Origin: Xylophilus sp.
GTDB lineage: Bacteria > Pseudomonadota > Gammaproteobacteria > Burkholderiales > Burkholderiaceae_C
Length of the DNA: 64,000 bases
Direction: 5' to 3'
NCBI GenBank assembly: GCA_009914555.1
Contig: WNDY01000001.1
Span: 248,001 to 312,000, forward strand
Under the pieces are notes generated by a model. The model was not told where the DNA came from and ran no database searches. It saw only the letters and a list, made by a program, of their open reading frames with translations. This document shows positions 27,175 through 36,615 of the stretch, piece after piece. Positions within the stretch are counted from its first letter, which is position 1. The number at the start of each line of letters is the position of its first letter. A program made the position numbers and the translations under genes.

Positions 27175-27597
27175 TCAGCGGGGAGCGAGCACGGCCATCG
27201 TGATGCGCGAGACGCAGGTCAGCTGGCCTGCCTCGTTGGCCAAGTCGATCTGCCAGACCTGGGTGGTGCGGCCGGCATGCACGCGGCGCGCGGTGCCGGT
27301 CACCCAACCGCTGGTCACGGCGCGCAGGTGGTTGGCGTTGATGTCCAGCCCCACGGCGCGGTGGCCTGGCGGCACCGAATAGACCGCGCCGATGGAGCCC
27401 AGCGTTTCGGCCAGCACCACCGAGACGCCGCCGTGCAGCAGGCCGTAGGGCTGGCGGGTGCGGGCATCCACCGGCACGCGGCCGCGCAGGAAGTCGTCGC
27501 CGATCTCCACGATCTCGATGCCCAGGTGGCTGATGGCGGTGTCGGCGCCCGAGGCGTTGAGGAGGTCGATGCTGATGGGCTGCGTCCAGATGGGCAT
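27175..27597 (-). CDS. Hotdog-fold thioesterase (PaaI/MenI-like)
   Basis: 140 residues. The family signature PYGLLHGGVSVVLAETLGS (about 50-68) carries the catalytic acidic residue in the central helix, followed by GHRAVGLDINANHLRAVTSGWVTGTA and WQIDLANEAGQLTCVSRITMAV. It hydrolyses an acyl-CoA thioester, possibly 1,4-dihydroxy-2-naphthoyl-CoA or an aromatic acyl-CoA. Single gene, no obvious operon partner. Confidence 0.88.
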   Translation of the reverse strand: MPIWTQPISIDLLNASGADTAISHLGIEIVEIGDDFLRGRVPVDARTRQPYGLLHGGVSVVLAETLGSIGAVYSVPPGHRAVGLDINANHLRAVTSGWVTGTARRVHAGRTTQVWQIDLANEAGQLTCVSRITMAVLAPR

Positions 27598-27671
27598 GGC
27601 GTTCTTGTTTCAGGGTCGAAGGGCTGCCATTGTCGGCAGCTGCGGCAGGCCGTGCAGCCACCTGTGCGACT

Positions 27672-27687
27672 CAGGGGTATACCCCTG
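27672..27687. repeat. Perfect 16-bp palindrome CAGGGGTATACCCCTG
   Basis: Lies between the uracil permease stop and the thioesterase start, both on the minus strand. It is the clearest copy of the TATACCCC palindrome that recurs in gaps across this window (12522, 33755, 40661, 48995, 49047, 54261). It may be a protein-binding site or part of a terminator. Confidence 0.75.
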
Positions 27688-27732
27688 TAGCGCCGAGAAA
27701 ACGCGCGCTAGAAGACCCCAGACCGAGGAGTA

Positions 27733-29043
27733 TCAGCCGCGCCTGCCCAGCAGCGCCCAGAGGATGACCGCGCCGAAGGTCGCGGTGCCGATGCCGCCGA
27801 GCGCGAAGTCGCCGAACTTCAGCGTGAAGTCGCCGGTGCCGACGATCAGCGTGATCGCCGCGACCACGAGGTTGTCGTTGCGCGAGAAGTCGACCCGGTT
27901 GTCGACCCAGATCTTGGCGCCCGAGATGGCGATCAGGCCGAACACCACGATCGAGACGCCGCCCATCACCGGCAGCGGAATCGCCTGGATCACCGCGCCG
28001 AACTTCGGCGAGAAGCCCAGCAGCACCGCGATGGCCGCGGCCACCACGAACACCGCGGTCGAGTAGATGCGCGTGGCGGCCATCACGCCGATGTTCTCGG
28101 CATAGGTGGTCACGCCGGTGCCGCCCACACCGCCCGAGACGATGGTCGCCACGCCGTCGCCGATGAAGGCGCGGCCGATGTAGGGGTCGAGGTTGCGGCC
28201 GGTCATCGCCGTCACCGCCTTCAGGTGGCCCAGGTTCTCGGCCACGAGGATCACCGCCACCGGCACGATCAGCAGCAGCACGTGGGCGCTGAACGCGGGC
28301 GCGGTGAAGACCGGCAGGCCGAACCAGGCCGCCGCGGCCACGCCCGACAGGTCCACCGGCCGGCCCCACCCCAGGCCGTTGGTCAGCAGTGCATAGAACA
28401 CCGTTGCCAGCACCAGCCCGGCCAGGATCAGCAGCCGCTGCAGCATGCCGCGCGCGAACACCGCCACCGCGGCCACGCTCAGGAAGGTGAGCGCCTGCAT
28501 CCAGGCGTCGAAGTTGCCCTGCGCCATGTTCTTGACCGGCACGGCCGCGAGGTTCAGGCCGATCACCGCGACGATCGCGCCGGTCACCACCGGCGGCATG
28601 AAGCGCTCGATCCAGCCGGTCCCGGCGGCCTGCACCAGCAGGCCGATCAGCACGTAGGCGACGCCGCAGCCCACGATGCCGCCGAGCGTCACGGCGGTGT
28701 TGGCGTTCGGCCTCTGGCCCGCGTAGCCGGTGGCCGCGATCACCACGCCGATGAAGGCGAAGCTCGACCCGAGGTAGCTCGGCACCCGCCCGCGCGTGAG
28801 CGCGAAGAAGATCAGCGTGCCGATGCCGCTCATCAGGATCGCGAGGTTTGGGTTGAAGCCCATGAGGATCGGCGCGAGCACCGTCGCGCCGAACATGGCT
28901 ACCACGTGCTGCAGGCCCATCGCCGCGGTCTGGCCCCAGGGCAGGCGCTCGTCGGGCGCGACGACCGCGCCCGGCGCGGGCCGCACCTCGCGCCAGCGGA
29001 CGAAGGGGGTGGACGGTGGGGACGGATCTTCTGTTGGCGGCAC
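27733..29043 (-). CDS. uraA: Uracil-xanthine permease (NCS2 family)
   Basis: 436 residues with about 14 hydrophobic segments. The start of the domain (GLQHVVAMFGATVLAPILMGFNPNLAILMSGIGTLIF) and SSFAFIGVVIA, ATIVSGGVGGTGVTTYAENIGVMAATRIYS, and LPVMGGVSIVVFGLIA are standard for UraA, including the Glu of TTYAENIG that contacts the nucleobase. Proton-coupled uracil uptake across the inner membrane. Convergence or operon partners are lacking. Confidence 0.94.
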   Translation of the reverse strand: MPPTEDPSPPSTPFVRWREVRPAPGAVVAPDERLPWGQTAAMGLQHVVAMFGATVLAPILMGFNPNLAILMSGIGTLIFFALTRGRVPSYLGSSFAFIGVVIAATGYAGQRPNANTAVTLGGIVGCGVAYVLIGLLVQAAGTGWIERFMPPVVTGAIVAVIGLNLAAVPVKNMAQGNFDAWMQALTFLSVAAVAVFARGMLQRLLILAGLVLATVFYALLTNGLGWGRPVDLSGVAAAAWFGLPVFTAPAFSAHVLLLIVPVAVILVAENLGHLKAVTAMTGRNLDPYIGRAFIGDGVATIVSGGVGGTGVTTYAENIGVMAATRIYSTAVFVVAAAIAVLLGFSPKFGAVIQAIPLPVMGGVSIVVFGLIAISGAKIWVDNRVDFSRNDNLVVAAITLIVGTGDFTLKFGDFALGGIGTATFGAVILWALLGRRG

Positions 29044-29153
29044 GGCGCGCTCCTGTTTTGTGAGGGGATGTGACGGGCGGGAGTGTAGAGACTCGGCCCG
29101 GGGTAAGTTTGCGGACGATCTCCTGCGGCTCCCTCCCGCCTTCCACCGCGCCC

Positions 29154-30575
29154 GTGCCGACCCCCGCCCCCTCTCCCCAACGCCGCATCCATGCCGGCTG
29201 GATCGCCGCCGGCATCGTCCTCGCGCTGATCGCCGGGGCCGCGGGCGCCGTCGCCTGGTGGCTGCCCAGCGACGACGAACTGGCGCGCCGTCTGGAGGCC
29301 GAGGCTTCGGCCCTGCTCGGCCAGCCGGTCACCATCGGCGCGCTGCACTGGACGCTGCGGCCCCAGCCTACGCTGGTGCTGACCGACGTGCGCGCGGCCG
29401 GGCAGGGCGCGGGGCGGGCGGGGAATGGTGGTGAAGACGGCGAAGACGACGGCAAGGACGAGGGGGCAGGCCCGGCCTCCACGGCCGGCACGCCGTCGCC
29501 CACCAGTCCGCTCACCGCCGCCCGCATCACCGCCCGGGCGCGCTGGGCCCAGCTGCTCGGGCGGCGCGAGGTCGCGCTGACCGAACTCACGGTCGACAAC
29601 GCCAACGTGCCGCAGCGCACGCTCTCCACCTTCCGCATCCAGCTGCCGCAGGGCGCGGCCGGCCTGCCGTGGGGCCTGCGGCTGGCGGCCGTGCCGCTGG
29701 AGCATGCCGCCTGGACCGACCTGCGCTGGATCGGCCGGCGCGGCCGCGCGCTCGCCTACGCGGGCGAGGCCGATTTCGACACCGGCTGGCGCCCGCGCCA
29801 CGCCCGGCTGGAGCGGCCGGGTGCGGCCACGCCCACGCGCCTGGTCCTGACCCGCGAATCGCCCGAGGCCGACCGCTGGCGCGCCGAAGTCACCGCCGGC
29901 GGCCGCACCGCGCCCGGCGGCCGGCCGCGCTGGCGCATCACCGGCGCGGTGGACTTCCAGGGCGTGGACGTGCCGCAGCTGCTCGGCGCCTTCGGCCGAC
30001 GCTCGCTGGTCGACGGCCGGGCCGCCGGCCACACCGACCTGGATGCGCAGGGCGACGGCCCGGCCACGCTGGCACGCTCGCTGCACAGCCGCACCCGCTT
30101 CCACATGGCGCCAGCGACGCTGCGCGGCTTCGACCTGGAGCAGGCCGTCAAGAGCGCGGGGCGCCAGCGCGGCGGCAGCACGCCGCTCGACCGGCTCGAC
30201 GGCACGGTCGACACCCAGGCCGACCGCGGCGGCACCATCGTGCGCTACAGCGGCCTGCGGGCCACCTCGGGCGTGCTGACCGCCACCGGCAGCGCGGTCG
30301 TGCAGGACCGGCGGCTCAAGGGCGACGTGGCGGTGGACCTGGTGGACGGTGTCGTCGGCGTGCCGCTCGAATTCGGCGGCACGGTATCCCAGCCCACGCT
30401 CTCGCTGCCGCCGGGCGCCATCGCCGGCGCGGCCGTGGGCACCGCCATTGCGCCGGGCATCGGCACGGCGCTGGGCGCGCGCATCGGCGAGACGGTGCGG
30501 CGCATCTTCGGCGGCGACGATGCAAAGCCGCCCCCGCCCGCGCGCCGGCAGCGCAGTGCCCCGGCCGGGCAGTGA
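29154..30575 (+). CDS. AsmA-family envelope protein
   Basis: 473 residues from a GTG at 29154, a choice based on the position of the single N-terminal transmembrane helix (AGWIAAGIVLALIAGAAGAVAWW); a GTG at 29070 and a TTG between them are alternatives. After it comes ALLGQPVTIGALHWTLRPQPTLVLTDVRA, the usual AsmA opening, an acidic low-complexity loop (GGEDGEDDGKDEG), and a C-terminal AsmA_2-like part with a Gly/Ala-rich stretch. AsmA-like proteins are inner-membrane anchored and bridge the periplasm, helping phospholipid transport. Confidence 0.75.
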   Translation: MPTPAPSPQRRIHAGWIAAGIVLALIAGAAGAVAWWLPSDDELARRLEAEASALLGQPVTIGALHWTLRPQPTLVLTDVRAAGQGAGRAGNGGEDGEDDGKDEGAGPASTAGTPSPTSPLTAARITARARWAQLLGRREVALTELTVDNANVPQRTLSTFRIQLPQGAAGLPWGLRLAAVPLEHAAWTDLRWIGRRGRALAYAGEADFDTGWRPRHARLERPGAATPTRLVLTRESPEADRWRAEVTAGGRTAPGGRPRWRITGAVDFQGVDVPQLLGAFGRRSLVDGRAAGHTDLDAQGDGPATLARSLHSRTRFHMAPATLRGFDLEQAVKSAGRQRGGSTPLDRLDGTVDTQADRGGTIVRYSGLRATSGVLTATGSAVVQDRRLKGDVAVDLVDGVVGVPLEFGGTVSQPTLSLPPGAIAGAAVGTAIAPGIGTALGARIGETVRRIFGGDDAKPPPPARRQRSAPAGQ

Positions 30576-30616
30576 CCGCGGCACCCGCCCCGGGGACGGG
30601 CGACTACCATCGGCCC

Positions 30617-31132
30617 ATGCCCCCTGACATCGACGACCCCAACGCATTCGCCGGCGCAGACGACAGCCCGGCCGCCATCCACACCGCCTTGCTCTGGCAC
30701 GACAGCGGCTGGCGCGCCCGCATCGTCAAGAACGAGGAGGACGACGGCTGGGCCGTCGAGATGCACCGCGACGGCGGCCCCGAACCCGCGCTGACCGGCC
30801 CGTGGACCATGGGCCGCGACAAGAAGAACCCCAAGCCGCTCGACGCGCCGGCCTTCCACACGCTCGTCAAGACCGCCAGCGAAGTCATCCGCCGCCACGA
30901 GCAGCAGTTGCACGCGCGCCTGCACCGGCAGTTCGACGTCACCGCTGCCGACGGCGCCCGCTACACCTTGGCGCTGGACATCGTGCCCGACGAGAACGAC
31001 CCTCATGCATGGCTCAGCGCGACGGATGCCAGCGGCGCGCAGGTGGCGCGCGAGCGCGTGCGACCGGATTTCCGGTTGACGGCGGCCGCCGGCGGGGCCT
31101 GGGTGGAAGGCGGGTTCGGCCGGCCGGGATGA
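30617..31132 (+). CDS. Conserved hypothetical protein
   Basis: 171 residues, soluble, no signal peptide. It opens with an acidic segment and then alternates strands and helices: ALLWHDSGWRARIVKNEEDDGWAVEM, FHTLVKTASEVIRRHEQQLHA, VTAADGARYTLALDIVPDENDP. I do not recognise a named domain; similar ORFs occur in Burkholderiales as hypotheticals. It follows the asmA-like gene by 41 bases in the same direction. Confidence 0.65.
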   Translation: MPPDIDDPNAFAGADDSPAAIHTALLWHDSGWRARIVKNEEDDGWAVEMHRDGGPEPALTGPWTMGRDKKNPKPLDAPAFHTLVKTASEVIRRHEQQLHARLHRQFDVTAADGARYTLALDIVPDENDPHAWLSATDASGAQVARERVRPDFRLTAAAGGAWVEGGFGRPG

Positions 31133-31223
31133 GTGCGGCGGCGGCGGGTGCCGGCCTGCCTGCGCCCCGCAGGATGCAACGTCGTGTCGCAACCTCCCGC
31201 GCCAGCCGCCCTAGCATGGTCCG

Positions 31224-31820
31224 ATGCCCTCCGATCGCCCCGCCGCTTCCGCCGCGCGCCGTCGCACCGGGCCGCGCAAGCACGACTTCCCCGTCGCCGA
31301 CGTTCGCCGCTACCTCGAACCCGGCCCCATCGTCCTGGTCTCCTCGCGCCACGGCGGCCGCGACAACCTCATGACGATGGGCTGGCACACGGTGATGGAA
31401 TTCACCCCGTCGCTTGTCGGCTGCGTGATTGCCTCGTCCAACCACAGCCACCGCATGGTGCGCGACAGCGGCCAGTGCGTGATCAACCTGCCGACGATGG
31501 CACTGCTGGACACGGTGGTCAAGGTCGGCAACAGCAGCGGCGCCGAGGTGGACAAGTTCGCCGCCTTCGGCCTGACCGCCGCGCCGGCCGGCGAGGTCGA
31601 CGCGCCGCTGGTGGCCGAATGCCATGCGAACTTCGAATGCCGGCTGCACGACGATGCGCTGGTCGACCGCTACGACTTCTTCATCCTCGAAGTGGTCAAG
31701 GCGCACGTGGCCCGCACGCCGAAGCATCCGCGCACGGTGCATTACACGGGGGACGGCCGGTTCGTCGTCGCGGGCCGCACGGTGAGCCGGCGCGGCCTGT
31801 TCCGCCCGGGCATGCTCTGA
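31224..31820 (+). CDS. Flavin reductase-like (FMN-binding split barrel) protein
   Basis: 198 residues of the DIM6/NTAB flavoprotein class. The conserved start PGPIVLVSSRHGGRDNLMTMGWHTVMEFTPSLVGCVIASSNHSHRM contains the FMN-contacting N-L-M-T and S-S-N-H residues; CVINLPTMALLDTVVKVG follows. It binds FMN and either supplies reduced flavin to a monooxygenase or reduces a substrate itself. No oxygenase partner is adjacent. Confidence 0.85.
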   Translation: MPSDRPAASAARRRTGPRKHDFPVADVRRYLEPGPIVLVSSRHGGRDNLMTMGWHTVMEFTPSLVGCVIASSNHSHRMVRDSGQCVINLPTMALLDTVVKVGNSSGAEVDKFAAFGLTAAPAGEVDAPLVAECHANFECRLHDDALVDRYDFFILEVVKAHVARTPKHPRTVHYTGDGRFVVAGRTVSRRGLFRPGML

Positions 31821-31936
31821 ACGCCGGAGCCCGGGCGCGCCCACCGCGATTTCCGGCGGCTTCCTACAGCGCGGCAGGCGGGCCCGGCGCATAACGACGG
31901 ATCGCAGGACGATCGATCCATCCAGGGAGCCCGACC

Positions 31937-32308
31937 ATGACCCTCATTGCCAGCGACGAACTCACCGACGGCCGCCACATCGAACTGCCGCCCGAGGCGG
32001 GCGACGTGAACGCGCCGCGCTTCGAGCCGAACGACGGCTGGCTGCGCGCGGCCGAGCCGGCGGCGCAGAAGGCGGCCATCTGGCGCTGGTTCGCCACCCG
32101 TTACGAAGAGATCGAGACGACCACGCCGTCCGAGGCCACGGGCGACACGCTCGAGCCGCAGGGCGGCACGGTGGCGCTCGACGCGACGCTGCGCGAGCGC
32201 TTCGCCGAAGTGGTGCCGGCCGAGGTGCTCGACGGGCTGATCCAGCAGGCGCAGTCCCGCGCCGGCAACGACTGGACGCCGCACAGGCTGGACAAGGCCG
32301 GCAGCTGA
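31937..32308 (+). CDS. Hypothetical protein, 123 residues
   Basis: Preceded by a ribosome-binding site (AGGGAG about eight bases from the ATG). Acidic, soluble, with WLRAAEPAAQKAAIWRWFATRYEEIE and a C-terminal helix ERFAEVVPAEVLDGLIQQAQ. I do not recognise the family. It converges with mnmE, 15 bases from its stop. Confidence 0.55.
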   Translation: MTLIASDELTDGRHIELPPEAGDVNAPRFEPNDGWLRAAEPAAQKAAIWRWFATRYEEIETTTPSEATGDTLEPQGGTVALDATLRERFAEVVPAEVLDGLIQQAQSRAGNDWTPHRLDKAGS

Positions 32309-32323
32309 CCACGTCGCCCGCGC

Positions 32324-33706
32324 CTACTTCCCGATACAGAACTTCGAGAAGATCACCCCCAGCAAATCGTCCGACGTGAATTCGCCGGTGATCTCGCCGA
32401 GCGCGTTCTGCGCCAGGCGCAGTTCCTCGGCCAGCAGGTCCAGCGCCGGCACCGTCGAATGCAGGTGCAGCGCGGCGGCCGACAGGTGCTCGCCGGCGCG
32501 CGCGAGCGCCTGCACGTGACGTTCGCGCGCGATGTAGATGCCCTCGGGCGCGGACTGCCAGCCGGCGATGTCCAGCAGCCGGCGGCGCAGCGCGTCCAGT
32601 CCTTCGCCGGTGCGGGCCGACAGGTGCAGGCCGCCTTGGGCCGGCGCAGGCAGGTCGCCTTCGACGGCGTCGCGCTTGTTGCCGACCTCGACGACGGGCA
32701 CGCCGCGCGGCAGCCGCGCGGCGATCGCCGCGTCGGCCGCTTGCGCGTCGGCGTCGCCGGCGCGCGTCAAGTCGCGCAGGAAGACCACCGCGTCGGCCGC
32801 GGCGATCTCGGCCCAGGCGCGGGCGATGCCGATGCGCTCGACCGTGTCCTCGCTCTCGCGCAGGCCCGCGGTGTCCACCACGTGCAGCGGCACGCCTTCG
32901 ATCTGGATCGTCTGCGTCACCTTGTCGCGCGTGGTGCCGGCGATCGGCGTGACGATGGCGAGTTCGGCGCCCGCGAGCGCGTTGAGCAGCGAGCTTTTGC
33001 CGGCGTTGGGCTGGCCGGCGATCACAACGGTGATGCCCTCGCGCAGCAGCGCGCCCTGGCGCGCGCGTTGCGCCACGCCGTCGCGCAGTTGCTGGAGTCT
33101 GTGCAGTTGGCCGGCCGCATCGGCTTTCTCCAGGAAATCGATGTCCTCCTCGGGAAAGTCCAGCGTGGCCTCGACCAGCATGCGCAGGTGCACCAGCGCG
33201 TCGCGCAGCGCATGCACCTCCTGCGAGAAGGCGCCCGAGAGCGAGCGGCCGGCGCTGCGGGCCGCGGCTTCGGTGCTCGCGTCGATCAGGTCGGCGACCG
33301 CCTCGGCCTGGGCCAGGTCGAGCTTGCCGTTGAGGAAGGCGCGCTCGGTGAATTCGCCGGGCCGCGCCACGCGCAGCGCCGGCAGCACGCCGCCGGCGGC
33401 GACTTCGAGGCAGCGCGCGAGCAGCAGCTGCAGCACGACCGGCCCGCCGTGGGCCTGCAGCTCCAGCACGTCCTCGCCGGTGTACGAATGCGGCGCCGGA
33501 AAGTGCAGCGCCAGGCCGTGGTCGATGGCCTGGCCGGCGCCGTCCTTGAACGCCAGGTAGGTCGCCTCGCGCGCGCGTAGCGTGCGGCCGAGCAGCGCCT
33601 GCACGAGGCCGCCGAGGCCGCGGCCCGAGATGCGGACGATGCCGACGCCGCCGCGCCCCGGGGCGGTGGCGACGGCAGCGATGGGGTCATGGTGGCGGGC
33701 TAACAT
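32324..33706 (-). CDS. mnmE: tRNA uridine-5-carboxymethylaminomethyl modification GTPase
   Basis: 460 residues. With MnmG it makes the cmnm5/nm5 modification at U34 of certain tRNAs. N-terminal tetrahydrofolate-binding domain ([36 protein letters not shown]), central helices, inserted G domain ([36 protein letters not shown]) and the C-terminal CIGK whose Cys is invariant. ATG 33706 has GGAGG at the right distance; an in-frame TTG further upstream is ignored. Last of the rpmH-rnpA-yidD-yidC-mnmE block. Confidence 0.96.
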   Translation of the reverse strand: MLARHHDPIAAVATAPGRGGVGIVRISGRGLGGLVQALLGRTLRAREATYLAFKDGAGQAIDHGLALHFPAPHSYTGEDVLELQAHGGPVVLQLLLARCLEVAAGGVLPALRVARPGEFTERAFLNGKLDLAQAEAVADLIDASTEAAARSAGRSLSGAFSQEVHALRDALVHLRMLVEATLDFPEEDIDFLEKADAAGQLHRLQQLRDGVAQRARQGALLREGITVVIAGQPNAGKSSLLNALAGAELAIVTPIAGTTRDKVTQTIQIEGVPLHVVDTAGLRESEDTVERIGIARAWAEIAAADAVVFLRDLTRAGDADAQAADAAIAARLPRGVPVVEVGNKRDAVEGDLPAPAQGGLHLSARTGEGLDALRRRLLDIAGWQSAPEGIYIARERHVQALARAGEHLSAAALHLHSTVPALDLLAEELRLAQNALGEITGEFTSDDLLGVIFSKFCIGK

Positions 33707-33754
33707 ACTCTGGCCTCCATCCGTTGGCAACGCTTATGGCTCGCCCGCCACCGA

Positions 33755-33762
33755 GGTATACC
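33755..33762. repeat. GGTATACC palindrome in the yidC-mnmE gap
   Basis: GAGGTATACCCCCGGGG spans 33753-33769 in the 69 bases between yidC and mnmE. It belongs to the dispersed TATACCCC motif set of this window. Confidence 0.6.
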
Positions 33763-33775
33763 CCCGGGGCGCCGG

Positions 33776-35488
33776 CTACCTGAACTTCGGCAGGTTGAAC
33801 TGCGGCGGCACGCCCATGCGGGTGTTGATGATCCACTGCTGCGCGATCGACAGCAGGTTGTTCGTGATCCAGTACAGCACCAGGCCGGCCGGGAAGAAGA
33901 AGAACATCACGCTGAAGGCCAGCGGCATGATCCACATGAGCTTGGCCTGCATCGGATCCGGCGGCGCGGGGTTCAGCGCGGTCTGCAGCAGCGACGACAG
34001 CGTCATCAGCACCGGCAGGATGAAGAACGGGTCGGGTGCCGACAGGTCGCGGATCCACAGGATCCAGGGCGCGCCGCGCATCTCGACGCTCGACAGCAGC
34101 ACCCAGTACAGCGCGATGAACACCGGGATCTGGATCATGATCGGGAAGCAGCCGCCCATCGGGTTGACCTTCTCCTCGCGGTAGATGCGCATCATCTCCT
34201 GCTGCATCTGCTGCGGCTTGTCCTTCAGCCGCTCGCGCAGCTCCTGGATGCGCGGGTTGATCGCCTTCATCTTGGCCATGCTGGCATACGCCTTGGCGTT
34301 GAGCCAGTAGAACGCGGCCTTGAGCAGCAGCACCAGCGCGACGATGGACCAGCCCCAGTTGTGCAGCACCTTGTGCAGCTGGTCGAGCAGCCAGTACAGC
34401 GGCTTGGCCAGGATCGTGAGCCAGCCGTAGTCCTTGACCAGCTCCAGGCCCGGGGCCAGCGCTTCGAGACGCTTTTCCTCCTGCGGGCCGGCGAACAGCT
34501 GGGCGTCGACCGTCTTGGTCTCGCCGGGGTTGACGGCGCCCAGCGGCGTGATCATGCCGACGGCGTAGAGGTTGGTGTCGACCTTGCGCACGAACAGTTC
34601 GCGCTTGACGCCCTGCGCCAGCAGCCAGGCCGAGGCGAAGTAGTGCTGCACCATTGCGACGTAGCCGTTGTCGGCCTCGTGCTCGATGCTGGCCTTGCCG
34701 TTCTCGATGTTCTTGAACTCGATCTTCTTGTACTTCTGGCTCTCGGTGTAGACCGCCGGGCCGGTGAAGGTGGAATAGAACGAGGATTCTCCGGGCGGCT
34801 TGTTGCCGTCGCGCACCAGCTGCAGGTAGAGCTGCGGCGACACGGGCGCGGCGCCGGTGTTGGTCACCTCGTGGCGCACCGCCACGGCATAGGAGCCGCG
34901 CTTCAGGGTGTAGACCTTGGCCAGCTTGACGCCGCCGAGGTCGGCCGATTCGAAGCGAACGGTCAGCGTGTCCTCGCCGGCCTGGAGCGTGCGCGGACCC
35001 GGCACGGCGGTGAAGGCCGTCTTGTGGGTCGGGAAGCTGCCGCCGATCAGGCCGGTCTGGGCCAGGTAGACGCGCTGCACGCTCTCGTCGAACAGGGTCA
35101 CCGGCCGCTTCGGGTCGGCAGAGTCGGCCTGGGTCAGCAGTTCGCCCTGGACCAGGGTGGCGCCTTCGCTGTCGAAGGTCAGGCGCAGCACGTCGCTAGA
35201 GACGGTGGTGTGCTCATGCGCGGTCGCGGCCGGCGCGGCGGCCGGGTCCGGAATCGCGCCCGGCTGGGCCGGCGCGGCGCCGCTGGCGGCGGCCGTGCTG
35301 GTCGGCACGGAGGCATCGCCTGCGGCGGCGGGCGGGGCGGCCGGCGTGCCCGGCGCTGCGGGCGCACTGGCCGTCGTGCCCGGGAAGAACGTGACCTGGT
35401 GGCCGTTGTGGACCTGCCACTTGTCCCACAGCAGGACCAGCGCAAAGCCAAAGATCACCCAGAGGATGGTGCGGCGGATGTCGTTCAT
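33776..35488 (-). CDS. yidC: Membrane protein insertase YidC
   Basis: 570 residues. Inserts and folds inner-membrane proteins with or without Sec. N-terminal helix ([17 protein letters not shown]), Pro/Ala-rich linker, large periplasmic domain ([19 protein letters not shown] onward), then the five-helix 60KD_IMP core: [72 protein letters not shown], and the last helix [20 protein letters not shown] 35488 overlaps the yidD stop by four bases. Confidence 0.97.
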   Translation of the reverse strand: MNDIRRTILWVIFGFALVLLWDKWQVHNGHQVTFFPGTTASAPAAPGTPAAPPAAAGDASVPTSTAAASGAAPAQPGAIPDPAAAPAATAHEHTTVSSDVLRLTFDSEGATLVQGELLTQADSADPKRPVTLFDESVQRVYLAQTGLIGGSFPTHKTAFTAVPGPRTLQAGEDTLTVRFESADLGGVKLAKVYTLKRGSYAVAVRHEVTNTGAAPVSPQLYLQLVRDGNKPPGESSFYSTFTGPAVYTESQKYKKIEFKNIENGKASIEHEADNGYVAMVQHYFASAWLLAQGVKRELFVRKVDTNLYAVGMITPLGAVNPGETKTVDAQLFAGPQEEKRLEALAPGLELVKDYGWLTILAKPLYWLLDQLHKVLHNWGWSIVALVLLLKAAFYWLNAKAYASMAKMKAINPRIQELRERLKDKPQQMQQEMMRIYREEKVNPMGGCFPIMIQIPVFIALYWVLLSSVEMRGAPWILWIRDLSAPDPFFILPVLMTLSSLLQTALNPAPPDPMQAKLMWIMPLAFSVMFFFFPAGLVLYWITNNLLSIAQQWIINTRMGVPPQFNLPKFR

Positions 35489-35784
35489 GAAGACTTCTCG
35501 GGAGAGGAAGGAGGCTCGCCGGCACAGCGCGTGCCGGCCGAGAGCCCCCACCGGGAAAACAGCCCCGCTGTCGCCGGGACCGGATCGTGCCCGCCGGCGC
35601 AGCAGGGTTGGCAGCGCGCCAGCCGGCGCAGGGTGAGGTAGCTGCCGCCGAGCGCGCCGTGGCGCTCCAGCGCCTCGATCGCATAGGCCGAGCAGGTCGG
35701 CTCGAAGCGGCAGGCGCTGCCGACCCAGGGGCTCAGCAGCAGCCGGTAGCCGCGGACCAGTCCGACCAGCAGGCGGCGCAGCAT
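35485..35784 (-). CDS. yidD: Membrane protein insertion efficiency factor YidD
   Basis: 99 residues. Small membrane-associated, Cys-containing protein that aids YidC-dependent insertion. Characteristic sequence [58 protein letters not shown], followed by a longer than usual variable tail. ATGA overlap with yidC and five bases from rnpA show one operon. Confidence 0.93.
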   Translation of the reverse strand: MLRRLLVGLVRGYRLLLSPWVGSACRFEPTCSAYAIEALERHGALGGSYLTLRRLARCQPCCAGGHDPVPATAGLFSRWGLSAGTRCAGEPPSSPEKSS

Positions 35785-35789
35785 CGCTT

Positions 35790-36239
35790 TCAGCCCTTCG
35801 GCGCCGCGGTGCCGCGGCGGAACAGCTGGTGCAGTTCCTCCCGCAGCGCCAGGCGCAGCCGTTCGGAGCGGGCGCTCACGAATTCGGTGCGGTCGAAAGC
35901 CGCGCGCAGGCGCACCACGTGGGCCGCAGGCGCGAGGCCGGCCTCGTATTCGTGCGCCACCGCATGGATCTGCCGCCGGATCGCGTTGCGCGTGACCGCG
36001 CGGCGCGCCCAGCGCTTGGGCACCAGCGCGCCGAGCCAGACGGCCGGCATGCCGAACAGGGCCTGCGGCTCTTGCGGTGGCAAGGAGCCGGGCCCTGTCG
36101 CGGGATCGGAGGGGGAGGCTGCTGCGGCAGCGGCGCCGTCGGCCAGCAGGAGGCGGTGCAGTGCGAAATGCGGCGTGCGCGCGATCGTGCCGCCCGCCAT
36201 GGCCGCCTGGAACTGCGGTCGCGTCTTCAGCCGGTGCAC
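35790..36239 (-). CDS. rnpA: Ribonuclease P protein component
   Basis: 149 residues from a GTG at 36239, which gives [29 protein letters not shown], the expected opening. The upstream in-frame sequence overlaps rpmH and is not family-like. The RNR motif is [23 protein letters not shown] 25-residue Ala/Ser/Pro-rich insertion (around residues 36-60, [16 protein letters not shown]) separates the first two strands; similar insertions occur in Comamonadaceae. Binds the RNase P RNA to process tRNA 5' ends. Confidence 0.92.
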   Translation of the reverse strand: MHRLKTRPQFQAAMAGGTIARTPHFALHRLLLADGAAAAAASPSDPATGPGSLPPQEPQALFGMPAVWLGALVPKRWARRAVTRNAIRRQIHAVAHEYEAGLAPAAHVVRLRAAFDRTEFVSARSERLRLALREELHQLFRRGTAAPKG

Positions 36240-36297
36240 GCTGCCATATCCTGCCCGGACCACGTGGCGCGCTGCGCCAGCGTTCGGCCGGGAAGGC

Positions 36298-36432
36298 TCA
36301 AACGGCGAGGCGCTTGCGGCCCTTGGCGCGGCGTGCATTGATCACGGCGCGACCGCCGCGGGTCTTCATGCGGACGAGAAAGCCGTGGGTGCGGGCGCGG
36401 CGGATCTTGGAAGGCTGGTAGGTGCGTTTCAT
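36298..36432 (-). CDS. rpmH: 50S ribosomal protein L34
   Basis: 44 residues, the standard length. Sequence begins [20 protein letters not shown] and ends [11 protein letters not shown]. First gene of the minus-strand block and preceded by a strong promoter. dnaA, which nearly always lies on the far side of rpmH in this order, is absent here. Confidence 0.98.
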   Translation of the reverse strand: MKRTYQPSKIRRARTHGFLVRMKTRGGRAVINARRAKGRKRLAV

Positions 36433-36545
36433 GTTCGATATTCCTGGAGAAAGCGGGGAAAGGGGTTCCGTGCGGCCCGTGGGTTGGTGTCCGCATGCGC
36501 GGCCCGCGTCCCATTGCCCTGAAACGGCTTTCAGGGAAATCCGCG

Positions 36546-36574
36546 ATTATCGCAGCCCCATGGGTGGATGGCAA
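36546..36574 (-). promoter_or_regulatory. Sigma-70 promoter for rpmH-rnpA-yidD-yidC
   Basis: On the minus strand, TTGCCA (36574-36569) and GATAAT (36551-36546) are separated by exactly 17 bases, about 115 bases before the rpmH start. It is one of the best sigma-70 matches in the window, as expected for a ribosomal protein gene. It overlaps the 5' region of the divergent yihY-like gene. Confidence 0.7.
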
Positions 36575-36615
36575 TGCCCGACCACCGCGACGGGAGCCGG
36601 CGGCACAATGCGGGC

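Noticed and set aside
36433-36615. Chromosome origin next to rpmH.
   Set aside because: No dnaA, no clear TTATCCACA clusters and no dnaN; only a sigma-70 promoter was supported.
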